Shown in pieces: positions 9,180-16,999 of a stretch of 54,145 bases of DNA. The DNA comes from Pseudomonadota bacterium. GTDB lineage: Bacteria > Pseudomonadota > Gammaproteobacteria > Steroidobacterales > Woeseiaceae. Within the stretch, counting starts at the first letter, position 1. Every line of letters begins with the position of its first letter. The notes beneath the pieces were generated by a model. It saw only the letters and a program-made list of their open reading frames with translations, was not told the DNA's origin and made no database searches. Location of the stretch: assembly GCA_022563255.1 (NCBI GenBank), contig JADFNS010000022.1:1-54145 (forward strand), given 5' to 3'. The position numbers and the translations under genes were made by a program.

Positions 9180-10013
9180 TCACGCGTTATCCGCTTGCGT
9201 TTCCTCGCGCCATTCGAAAATGTTCATCTCGATGAAAATGAACGCAACAAGCCATAAAAATGCATCCCAAAAATCAAGAAAATCGCCGTCAATCCCCCAG
9301 TAGACAGCACACGCGAAGAGAATTGCATACAGCACACTTTTGATTATCTTGTTAACCGTCATCAGGTGACCACTCAACATATTCTTGAGTTGCATCCAAA
9401 CCTCGATTTCCAGGATGGCAACGATAATCAACCAGTTGCCGGCATTGACAATATCGGTAACCGCAAGCCGAAAGGTAAGCTCTAATTGGGCCGGCGCCCC
9501 GACAATCTGTGTACCGACGATTTGCTGGATCGGCTGCCCCTGCATCAGGCGGCAAGCTTCCGGCGTCAACGGCAGATAGTCGTCCAACGTAATTACGTAG
9601 GTAAAATCGCTGACTGCAATGGAGCAAATCTCGGCAATGTCCACCGGGTGGAGATTCGTTACGACGCCGTATTTCACGACATAGCCGTAAAAAGCATAAC
9701 CGATGAACAAATAGCAAGTGGCGCGAAGACCACTCAACACCCACTTTAGTGAGCCCTGAAGTTTTTCGTCCGAAATTACGGCGGTCTCGAGCTCAAACAT
9801 CAGGAGCAAGATTACCCAGAACAATGTATCGATGGTTGCGGAGTAGGCCTCGACCAGATTCCGCCAAGTGACTCCCTGCGAAAATGTTTGTTCGCTCGCC
9901 GAAAAATCTACGAGAAAAAACAACCAGATATTATAAGCTAACAGGCTGTAAATCGAATACTTGAAAATTCGATACCAGAAATAGGGCTGACGAAATTGGT
10001 CGATGCTAATCAT
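9180..10013 (-). CDS. Polytopic membrane protein of an unrecognised family (paralogue 1)
   Basis: The 277-residue protein has hydrophobic segments near residues 15-35, 60-78, 90-112, 188-208, 222-240 and 245-265. A non-membrane loop lies between the third and fourth and contains two cysteines 24 residues apart (C...PEAC). I do not recognise a named domain. It is clearly homologous to the protein at 41256-42110: FELETAVISDEKL matches YEIETYIIDDENL, the cysteine-flanked loop aligns, and the C-terminus IEMNIFEWREE matches IEINLSEWRGE. It starts 57 bases after the SpuC-like transaminase stop on the same strand and is probably the last gene of the polyamine operon. A role in sensing or transporting amines is only a guess. 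Confidence 0.75.
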   Translation of the reverse strand: MISIDQFRQPYFWYRIFKYSIYSLLAYNIWLFFLVDFSASEQTFSQGVTWRNLVEAYSATIDTLFWVILLLMFELETAVISDEKLQGSLKWVLSGLRATCYLFIGYAFYGYVVKYGVVTNLHPVDIAEICSIAVSDFTYVITLDDYLPLTPEACRLMQGQPIQQIVGTQIVGAPAQLELTFRLAVTDIVNAGNWLIIVAILEIEVWMQLKNMLSGHLMTVNKIIKSVLYAILFACAVYWGIDGDFLDFWDAFLWLVAFIFIEMNIFEWREETQADNA

Positions 10014-10070
10014 ATCGCCTGATCGAGTAACAACATGCTATGGCAGCTGCAAGTGTTCATAGTATCCAGG

Positions 10071-11429
10071 CTATAGCTGGCTGGTGGCGACAGCATCAAG
10101 CGTTGCCGATGCCTTTGTGATCAGTTCGTCCACTTCCGTTTTTGTAATTACAAGCGGTGGAGAAATAATCAGCTTGCTCCCGACGGAGCGCATTACCAAA
10201 CCATTTTCAATGGCGAGATCCCGGGCGATGTCGCCAACGGCCGCAGCATCTTCAAACGACCGGAGCGGGTCTTTCGAGGCTACCAACTCCAGCGCAGCCA
10301 TCATTCCTACCCCGCGCGCCTCGCCGACCAGCGGATGATCCCCAAGCTTGCGCCATTCACTTTGCAGATAGGGTCCGATCTCGTCACGGACATACTCGAT
10401 AATCTTTTCTTCCCGCAAAATACGTAAATTCGCCACGGCAACGGCCGCGCAAACAGGATGACCCGAATACGTGAAGCCGTGATGGAACTCTCCTCCCTTG
10501 CTCTTGAGTACGTCAGCTACACGATCTGAAACAACGACGCCACCAATCGGCAGGTAACCCGAAGACAATCCTTTCGCTACCGGCATCAAATCCGGTGTAG
10601 TGCCGTAATAGTCGGCACCGAACCACTGCCCCATACGACCGAATCCGCAGATCACTTCATCGGAAATCAGTAATATGCCGTGAACATCGCAGATTCGCTG
10701 GATCTCCGGCCAATAACTTTCGGGCGGCACAATGACTCCGCCTGCACCCTGTACGGGCTCGGCTATAAATGCCGCAACGCGATCGACGCCCAGTTCCCTG
10801 ATCTTCGAATCGAGCTCACGCGCAATGCGCAAACCGAACTCCTGCGGATCTTCGTCCCGTCCTTCGGCAAACCAGTATGGCTGGTCAATGTGAACGATAT
10901 TCGGGATGGGCAGGCCACCTTGAGCATGCATCGGCTTCATTCCGCTAAGGCTTGCGCCGGCCACCGTTGAACCATGATAAGCATTGTGCCGACTGATGAT
11001 GATGTTCTTGTTCTCATGCCCGAGCGTGGCCCAGTAGTGCCTTACCATACGAATGACCGTATCGTTTGCTTCGGACCCGGAGCCCGTGAAAAACACGTGA
11101 TTCATGTGTGCGGGCGCGATTTCTCCGATCAGCTCAGCGAGCTCTATGGCTGGCGGTGTGGTGCACTGGAAGAAGCTGTTGTAGTAGGGCAACTCACGCA
11201 ATTGTGCGGTGGCAGCATCGATTAGCTCCTCACGTCCATAGCCAATATTTACACACCACAGTCCCGCCATGCCGTCCAGTAATCGACGACCTTCGGCATC
11301 GGTTATGTAGACCCCCTTGGCCTGGCTAATGATACGAGTTCCCTGTTCAGCCAGTTTCCCGTTGTCCGAAAAAGGATGCAAATGATGCGCAGCATCGGAA
11401 CTCTGCATATCAAGAAAACTAGCGGCCAT
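10071..11429 (-). CDS. spuC: Polyamine:pyruvate aminotransferase, SpuC-like
   Basis: The start at ATG 11429 is preferred because AGAGGGAAG lies just upstream; a start at 11459 would put this site inside the gene. The 452-residue class III aminotransferase has MAGLWCVNIGYGREEL near residue 57, the PLP-binding stretch FFTGSGSEANDT, the Asp of LLISDEVICGFGR and the Schiff-base lysine in PVAKGLSSGYLPIGG. Across its length it reads like Pseudomonas SpuC, which transfers amino groups from putrescine, cadaverine or spermidine to pyruvate. It lies downstream of an aldehyde dehydrogenase and a glutamine amidotransferase on the same strand. That is the expected setting for converting putrescine to 4-aminobutanal and then to GABA. 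The exact amine preference is inferred. Confidence 0.85.
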   Translation of the reverse strand: MAASFLDMQSSDAAHHLHPFSDNGKLAEQGTRIISQAKGVYITDAEGRRLLDGMAGLWCVNIGYGREELIDAATAQLRELPYYNSFFQCTTPPAIELAELIGEIAPAHMNHVFFTGSGSEANDTVIRMVRHYWATLGHENKNIIISRHNAYHGSTVAGASLSGMKPMHAQGGLPIPNIVHIDQPYWFAEGRDEDPQEFGLRIARELDSKIRELGVDRVAAFIAEPVQGAGGVIVPPESYWPEIQRICDVHGILLISDEVICGFGRMGQWFGADYYGTTPDLMPVAKGLSSGYLPIGGVVVSDRVADVLKSKGGEFHHGFTYSGHPVCAAVAVANLRILREEKIIEYVRDEIGPYLQSEWRKLGDHPLVGEARGVGMMAALELVASKDPLRSFEDAAAVGDIARDLAIENGLVMRSVGSKLIISPPLVITKTEVDELITKASATLDAVATSQL

Positions 11430-11491
11430 AACAACTTCCCTCTGTGACCCGTACTGCATTTCTACGAAACGCCAAACACAAGGGCTGCCCC

Positions 11492-12202
11492 TCAGGCAAG
11501 TCCATCAGTAACAAAGTTTGCAATCCAGCGCATAAACAGCAAGTCATCCGCATCCTCTGCCAGCGACGCCTTGCCGTCACGAATGCGAGACGCGGGTATG
11601 TCGTCTAATGCGCCATCCAACAACGCATTGACGAACGCCTTACTGAACTCCGGATGACCCTGAATACTCATCATGTGACATCCGTACTGCAACATGTAAT
11701 ACGGGCAGGAACCGCTGCTGGCCAGCACTTCGACGCCTTGGGGTATTTTGCACACCTGATCCTGATGGCAAGCGACAAGTTTGAGGCTCTTCAGCGCCGG
11801 ATCCATCCAGGCCTTTTCGACATCGATCCGATTCTTGGTAATCCCGACCGTCCAGCCATGGTCCGATGCTTTTACCTCCCCTCCCAGGGCGGCAGCTAAT
11901 ATTTGGTGGCCAAAACAAATTCCTACGTATTTCTTTTTTTTCTCTGCGAGAGAAACGACAAATGTCTCAAGCTTATCGATCCACGGCAGATTATCATTCA
12001 CGCCGTAGCGACTACCGGTGGCGATATAGCCATCACATTCATCCACAGACTGCGGGAAAATTCCATCTATTGCCCGATACGTCACGAACTCGCAATCAGT
12101 CTCCGCGTTGCTCAGCCGCGACTCAATCATCTCGGGGTAACTACCAAACTCTGCTTGCAGCTCAGCGGCTACGTCATCGCATTGAAGAATTCCCATCCTC
12201 AT
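11492..12202 (-). CDS. Class I glutamine amidotransferase (GMP-synthase-type GATase1)
   Basis: The 236-residue protein is a stand-alone GATase1 domain. The nucleophile elbow is GICFGHQILAAALGG (Cys near residue 95), and the catalytic His-Glu pair is in GHPEFSK near residue 181. This is the GMP-synthase-like type, not the PuuD type, which has a different elbow and is usually longer. Such genes are frequent in polyamine operons, where they are proposed to hydrolyse or transfer gamma-glutamyl amide nitrogen. The true partner or substrate is not shown here. It lies 10 bases after the aldehyde dehydrogenase stop and 62 bases before the transaminase start. Confidence 0.82.
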   Translation of the reverse strand: MRMGILQCDDVAAELQAEFGSYPEMIESRLSNAETDCEFVTYRAIDGIFPQSVDECDGYIATGSRYGVNDNLPWIDKLETFVVSLAEKKKKYVGICFGHQILAAALGGEVKASDHGWTVGITKNRIDVEKAWMDPALKSLKLVACHQDQVCKIPQGVEVLASSGSCPYYMLQYGCHMMSIQGHPEFSKAFVNALLDGALDDIPASRIRDGKASLAEDADDLLFMRWIANFVTDGLA

Positions 12203-12211
12203 GGTGGCCCG

Positions 12212-13705
12212 CTAGTCGAACTCAATCCACGTCGTTTTCAATTCAGTATAATCGTCAAACGCGTGCATCGACTTGTCTCGCCCGTTTCCGCTTTGCTTGA
12301 ATCCTCCGAACGGCACCGTAATATCACCGCCAAAATAGTTATTAATGCCTACCGTTCCAACCCGCAGCGCAGCAGCAACCCGGTGTGCCGTATTTATGTT
12401 GTTGCTCCACACGGCTCCGGCCAGACCATAAATTGAATCATTCGCGATCGCTAACGCTTCTTCGGCATCTTTAAAACCAATGATCGCCAACACCGGTCCG
12501 AAAATTTCCTCCTGGGCGATGCGCATGCTGTTGTCAACGCCGTCAAAAATAGTCGGTTCGTAATAGCTACCACCGGTGTCCGCCAATATCCGGCTCCCGC
12601 CGGCTATTAACGATCCGCCTTCTTGTCGACCGATCTCAACGTAATCGGCTACCGTTTGCAGCTGTGCGGCGTCAATCATCGGTCCCATCGTCGTCGTCGG
12701 ATCCAACGGTTCGCCGGGCATCCAGCTTTGGCTTTCCGCGACCACCATTTCGACGAATCGCTCCCGGACCGTTTCTTCGACGATGAGCCGCGTACCTGCG
12801 GTGCAAGTCTGGCCGCTGTTGTAAAAAACTGCAATCGCAGCAAACTTGGCTGCCTTTTCAAGGTTCGAATCGGCGAATACGATGTTCGGGCTCTTACCAC
12901 CCAACTCCAGGAAGGTACGCTTCAAGTTCGATTCGCCCGAATACCGCATCAGCTGTTTGCCGACCTCTGTAGAACCCGTAAACGTCAATCCATCGATTCC
13001 ATTGTGCAATGCGAGATGTCGACCAAGACTGACTCCGGGGCCCGGCAGCACTTGCAATACACCGTCCGGCAGACCTGCTTCGCTGGCCAATCCAGCGATA
13101 CGCAGCGCGGACAACGGCGTGTTCGAGGCGGGTTTGAGAATGACAGAATTCCCGGTCGCCAACGACGGCGCGAGCTTCCAGGCAGTGGTCGAGAGCGGAA
13201 AATTCCAGGGTATGATCGCCGCCACAACACCCAGTGGCATGCGTTGAACCAGCGCCAGACAGTCCTTCGGAGTCGGCGATATCTGGTCGTAAACTTTATC
13301 GATCGCCTCGCCGCTCCAACGGATTGTGCGCACCGCGGACGGCACATCAACACCGGTCGTGTCGGAGATAGGCTTGCCGACATCAAGACACTCCAGCAGC
13401 GCGATCTCATCGGCGTGGGCTTCGATCAATTCGGCCCAACGCACCAGCACCATTTTTCGATCGGCAGGCGCCATCATCGCCCAGACACCACTTTCGAACG
13501 CCGCCCGCGCGACCGCAATGGCGCAATCCGCATCTTCCAATCCGCAATTGGCAACCTCCGCCAGTATCCGGCCATCGGCCGGACTCACTGTCGCGCGCGT
13601 TTCTCCGCTCAAGGCTTGTCGATATCGGCCATTGATAAAGGCTCGGCCCTCAATCTTCAGATCCGCAGCCAGCGATCTCCAATCCTGTGTGGTCTTGTCT
13701 GCGAT
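12212..13705 (-). CDS. puuC: Gamma-glutamyl-aminobutyraldehyde-type aldehyde dehydrogenase (PuuC/KauB-like), start codon abnormal
   Basis: The family body is complete: IIPWNFPLSTTAWK, FTGSTEVGKQL, catalytic Glu in LELGGKSPNI, catalytic Cys in NSGQTCTAGTR, and EEIFGPVL. The end is PFGGFKQSGNGRDKSMHAFDDYTELKTTW (key block GGFKQSGNGRD). The first usual start codon in frame is TTG 13612, which would give 466 residues and cut off the conserved N-terminus. Homology plainly continues upstream (DWRSLAADL, then GRAFINGRY) to a stop at 13727. That interval has no ATG, GTG or TTG. A good GGAGG ribosome site lies about 12 bases before an ATC codon at 13705, so this start is proposed. The enzyme would oxidise the aldehyde made by the SpuC-like transaminase using NAD(P). 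Confidence 0.82.
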   Translation of the reverse strand: MADKTTQDWRSLAADLKIEGRAFINGRYRQALSGETRATVSPADGRILAEVANCGLEDADCAIAVARAAFESGVWAMMAPADRKMVLVRWAELIEAHADEIALLECLDVGKPISDTTGVDVPSAVRTIRWSGEAIDKVYDQISPTPKDCLALVQRMPLGVVAAIIPWNFPLSTTAWKLAPSLATGNSVILKPASNTPLSALRIAGLASEAGLPDGVLQVLPGPGVSLGRHLALHNGIDGLTFTGSTEVGKQLMRYSGESNLKRTFLELGGKSPNIVFADSNLEKAAKFAAIAVFYNSGQTCTAGTRLIVEETVRERFVEMVVAESQSWMPGEPLDPTTTMGPMIDAAQLQTVADYVEIGRQEGGSLIAGGSRILADTGGSYYEPTIFDGVDNSMRIAQEEIFGPVLAIIGFKDAEEALAIANDSIYGLAGAVWSNNINTAHRVAAALRVGTVGINNYFGGDITVPFGGFKQSGNGRDKSMHAFDDYTELKTTWIEFD

Positions 13706-13921
13706 GAGTCTATACGTCCTCCGAACTTAGCGACGTCGCGCGTCGCCTGCGCACCGATAAGGAAACACACCGTACGTAAGGTTCCCATAACTTCCACCGC
13801 GCGTGAAGGCTCGCAATCAAACCTTATCTGCAGAACCGTTCCGGCAACGCACGTAGCTAACCCACTGTGGTAATTTCGGAGTTCGAATCTTACTATGCTC
13901 TTAAATTCCGAGGTTTCGTGA

Positions 13922-14632
13922 CCGCACAAATTTCCCGACCAACCGCACGCGGTCCGCCTGCTCAGCTTTGTCCAAGGCGTACCTCTGGGTAGCTTCGACC
14001 CGCCGTCGCCGGATACCGTCAGGCAAATTGGCGCGTTGCAGGGACGTGTGTGTCATGCGTTGACCGATTTTTTTCACAAAGCAGGCTCGCATTTCATGCC
14101 CTGGGACATACTCAATGGTCTGGTTGTCTCTCGCGGCCTGCGTACCTCGTATCTCAAGGACGGCCTGGACATACAATGTGCGCCGGCGCTCAAGCGCCTC
14201 GAAAGTGACTCTTTGCCACGCATGCACAGGCTGCCTCACCGGATTATTCATAACGATGCGCACTCGGGCAATGGCCTGTGCGATCCGGATGACCCCTCAA
14301 CAATTACCGGAATCATAGACTTTGGTGACCTCGTTTATCGTCCGCTGGTGGTCGAACTCGCAACATCGCTTGCCAGCATCATCGAACGCAGCCCGACGCC
14401 GCTGCGTTCGACAGCTGCACTGATTCTTGGGTTCGAGAGCAAGCTATCGATCCCCCAGGAGGAACTCGAACTCCTTTACGATGCGACACTCGCGCGTGCA
14501 ATCATGACCGTTCAGCTGCTCAAGTTCCGCGTCGACAATACGATTGTCGACGTCATTTTTCGCGACGTCCACCTGCCGGACAGCAAGGCAGGACTTGAGA
14601 AAGTGTTGCGTAGGGATTTTCGAGATCAATGA
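13922..14632 (+). pseudogene. 5'-truncated phosphotransferase (APH/hydroxylysine-kinase-like)
   Basis: Open frame begins right after a TGA at 13919-13921 and reads HAVRLLSFVQGVPLGSF at once, which in this family lies about 110 residues into the protein. The N-terminal nucleotide-binding lobe is absent, and I do not find it in the other frames upstream to 13730. The catalytic loop HNDAHSGNGL and the metal-binding IIDFGDLVYRPLV are present, so the C-terminal lobe is intact. It resembles kinases often fused to or placed beside class III aminotransferases, such as hydroxylysine kinase. A TTG at 14036 could start a 198-residue product, but without the N-lobe it would not bind ATP. It meets another truncated gene at about 14630. 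Confidence 0.8.
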
Positions 14633-15044
14633 TTTCACTGATAGCGCAGTCATCACCACCTTCAACAGAGCTCCGTATAGCTTCTTCACATTCTTTGTGA
14701 TACTCCTCCTGTACTTTCATCTCGTTATCATCTAGCGACCTACCGTTATGAATGTAATGTGCGTCGTAAAGATATTCCTCGATAACAGCACCCTGATTTC
14801 TTGCGAAATCTATAAAGGGGTTGCTTTCGTCAATCTGGTTTTTAGCATCAGGTCCAGCGACCATGTAAGCACAACCCAAATCAAACCAAACATCAGGGGC
14901 AATTTCTTCACTGTAAGCACGACCACCAATACGATGAGAGGCCTCTACCACGATAAATGAAATTCCCTGTTTAGTAAGTTCTTTGGCGGCTGATAAACCA
15001 ACAGAACCAGCACCGACAATGATGACATCTGTTTGCGTAGACAT
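14553..15044 (-). pseudogene. 3'-truncated flavin amine oxidase (N-terminal FAD part only)
   Basis: It starts at ATG 15044 with a good GGTAGGAGTT ribosome site. The N-terminus has the flavin motif VIIVGAGSVGLSAAKEL and VVEASHRIGGRAYSEE, typical of monoamine/polyamine oxidases (Amino_oxidase family), which normally have about 450 residues. Here family-like sequence ends near residue 137 (EIIDLENPYA), at about 14635. The last codons run antisense into the end of the truncated phosphotransferase. The substrate-binding and C-terminal FAD parts are missing, so the product cannot be an active oxidase. Its codon usage looks more AT-rich than the neighbouring operon, which may point to separate origin. 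Confidence 0.82.
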
Positions 15045-15187
15045 AACTCCTACCTTGATCAATAGGAAAAAGAATGTGTATCAAATAGAACCTGCGATTG
15101 TAGGAAATTTTCGGATTACTGCACTTCCGCGCATATAGGGAACAAGATGGCTATTGCGACCCAACAAGCGGCGACCTGGAAGGAACC

Positions 15188-16999
15188 ATGGACACATTAA
15201 CGATAACTATCGGCGTCAGTATTTTGATTTATGTTGTGATTGGCAGTTATGCCGGGCGCAACATAAAAAAACTGGATGACTATTTCGTAGCGGGACGGCG
15301 AGCGCCTACGCTTTTGATTCTGGGAACACTGGTTGCCAGCGTTATGAGCACATCCATATTTATGGGTGAGGCAGCGTTTACCTACGATGGCCAGTTTGGT
15401 GCCTACCTGCTCTTTCCTGGAATTGCCGTAACCGGCTACATGCTTGGCGCACTATTTTTTGGCGTCTATTTGCGGCGTAGCCGCGCACCTACCGTAGCAG
15501 ACTTTTTTGGGCGCCGCTTTCACAGCCGCCGTTTGCAACAGTTTGCCGGGTTCACCATCATTCTCGGCCTGGGCGGCTACCTGCTGATCGTTACTCAGGG
15601 CGCAGCTATCTTGCTGTCCGGTATCACGGGTATGTCTTATATCGCAAGCCTGATCATCGCCTGGTCCAGCTACACAATTTTCACGATGTATTCCGGATCC
15701 AAGGGCGTGATTATCACCGATACACTGATGTTTCTGTTGTTCATGGTGGCAACGGTCGTTTTTGTTGTGTATATCGTCGATGGTTTTGGTGGTATCAGCA
15801 CAGCAATCACGGACCTGGCCCGGCTGGAAAGCAAGGCGGGCATTGCCTCCTGGACCGGAATCATAGGTGAAGGCACCAGCTGGCGAACACCACTGGACTA
15901 CGTGATTTGGGCGGTAGTTATCGACATTGCCTGGGGCTTTGTTTACGCGGTCGGCCCCTGGCAGGCCAGCCGTCATTTGATGGCGCGTGACGAACATGTC
16001 GTACTGCGCGCCGCCATCCTGGCCTGTTTCTGCGTGATTATTTTGCAAATGCTGATCTACGGTATTGGCGGCCTGATGAATTTGGCGAACGCGAATATCA
16101 CTCCGTCCGAAACAGTCGTGATATGGGCTGCTAAATCGTTGGTGCCCGAATTGCTGGGCGCTCTTTTGTTGGCGGGCATAGTGGCTGCTGCCTTGTCGTC
16201 AGCGTCTACATTTCTTTCACTGGTAGGGTTTAGCATCGGCAACGATATAGGCAGTAAGCCCCTGGCAATTACCGTGAATGCAACCCGCAAGATCATGCTG
16301 ATGACAAGTTTGATCGTCCTGGTTTGTTGTTACTTTTTTCCGCCCGACATTTTCTGGTTCATGCTGTTCATCGGAACAGTTTTCGCGTCCAGTTGGGGGC
16401 CGGTAGGACTGATGAGCATTTGGAGCAAACGCATCACAAAAGACGCAGCCTTCTGGGGTATGTTCTCGGGCTTCTTCATGAATGTGATACCGGCAACCAT
16501 TGATTATCTCGGCATTTATCACATGCCGGAACACTACCCGCCAGTCATAGGCGCCGTCGTGAGCATAGCTGTAATTCTTGTGGTTTCGGCACGCGGCACG
16601 GTCAGTCGCGAAGAAAATATCTATCGCCTGCGTTTACACCGGCCATCGCCATCCGATATCGATCTGGCTAAAACAAAAATAACCTTGTTGGCACCATTGG
16701 GTTTGATTGTTTATGGCGTCACGATGCCTTTGTTGTTGTTGAAGTACTACGTGATCCCTTATCAAATTGGAACCGGCGAGATTTCCCCCGATGGCTCGGT
16801 GAATTGGAATACGGGTGAGGCGCTGATTACGTTGACTATCTTTATACTGCACGTTCCCCTTGCCCTCATGACCATGAAAGTAATCTGGGATCGCTATGAC
16901 CCGCGAAGCAGTAGAAACCAGAAAATACTTCGCCGGGCGTTCTTGAAGGAGAAAACCTGTGATCAAGCTCCGCAGCTTATTCAAAATCGAAACGTGTAA
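15188..16999 (+). CDS. Sodium:solute symporter family (SSS) transporter
   Basis: The 603-residue protein starts at ATG 15188 after AAGGAACC. It has an SSS core of roughly thirteen hydrophobic spans. Family features include GRNIKKLDDYFVAGRRAP near residue 23, a first-helix LVASVMSTSIFMGEAAF, and LLAGIVAAALSSASTFLSL near residue 325, which carries the Ser/Thr residues that form the second sodium site in this fold. A C-terminal hydrophilic tail follows. The substrate class (amino acid, polyamine, sugar or acetate-like) cannot be decided from sequence. The gene sits alone on its strand beside the amine oxidase remnant, and its last 19 bases overlap the end of the convergent DUF5916 gene. Confidence 0.87.
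   Translation: MDTLTITIGVSILIYVVIGSYAGRNIKKLDDYFVAGRRAPTLLILGTLVASVMSTSIFMGEAAFTYDGQFGAYLLFPGIAVTGYMLGALFFGVYLRRSRAPTVADFFGRRFHSRRLQQFAGFTIILGLGGYLLIVTQGAAILLSGITGMSYIASLIIAWSSYTIFTMYSGSKGVIITDTLMFLLFMVATVVFVVYIVDGFGGISTAITDLARLESKAGIASWTGIIGEGTSWRTPLDYVIWAVVIDIAWGFVYAVGPWQASRHLMARDEHVVLRAAILACFCVIILQMLIYGIGGLMNLANANITPSETVVIWAAKSLVPELLGALLLAGIVAAALSSASTFLSLVGFSIGNDIGSKPLAITVNATRKIMLMTSLIVLVCCYFFPPDIFWFMLFIGTVFASSWGPVGLMSIWSKRITKDAAFWGMFSGFFMNVIPATIDYLGIYHMPEHYPPVIGAVVSIAVILVVSARGTVSREENIYRLRLHRPSPSDIDLAKTKITLLAPLGLIVYGVTMPLLLLKYYVIPYQIGTGEISPDGSVNWNTGEALITLTIFILHVPLALMTMKVIWDRYDPRSSRNQKILRRAFLKEKTCDQAPQLIQNRNV

Noticed and set aside
11492..12202. PuuD assignment for the amidotransferase
   Set aside because: The nucleophile elbow (GICFGHQ) is of the GMP-synthase type, unlike PuuD.
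12623..13873. A long plus-strand open frame of 416 codons
   Set aside because: It lies antisense to the aldehyde dehydrogenase, whose motifs are complete; its translation is basic and shows no family blocks.
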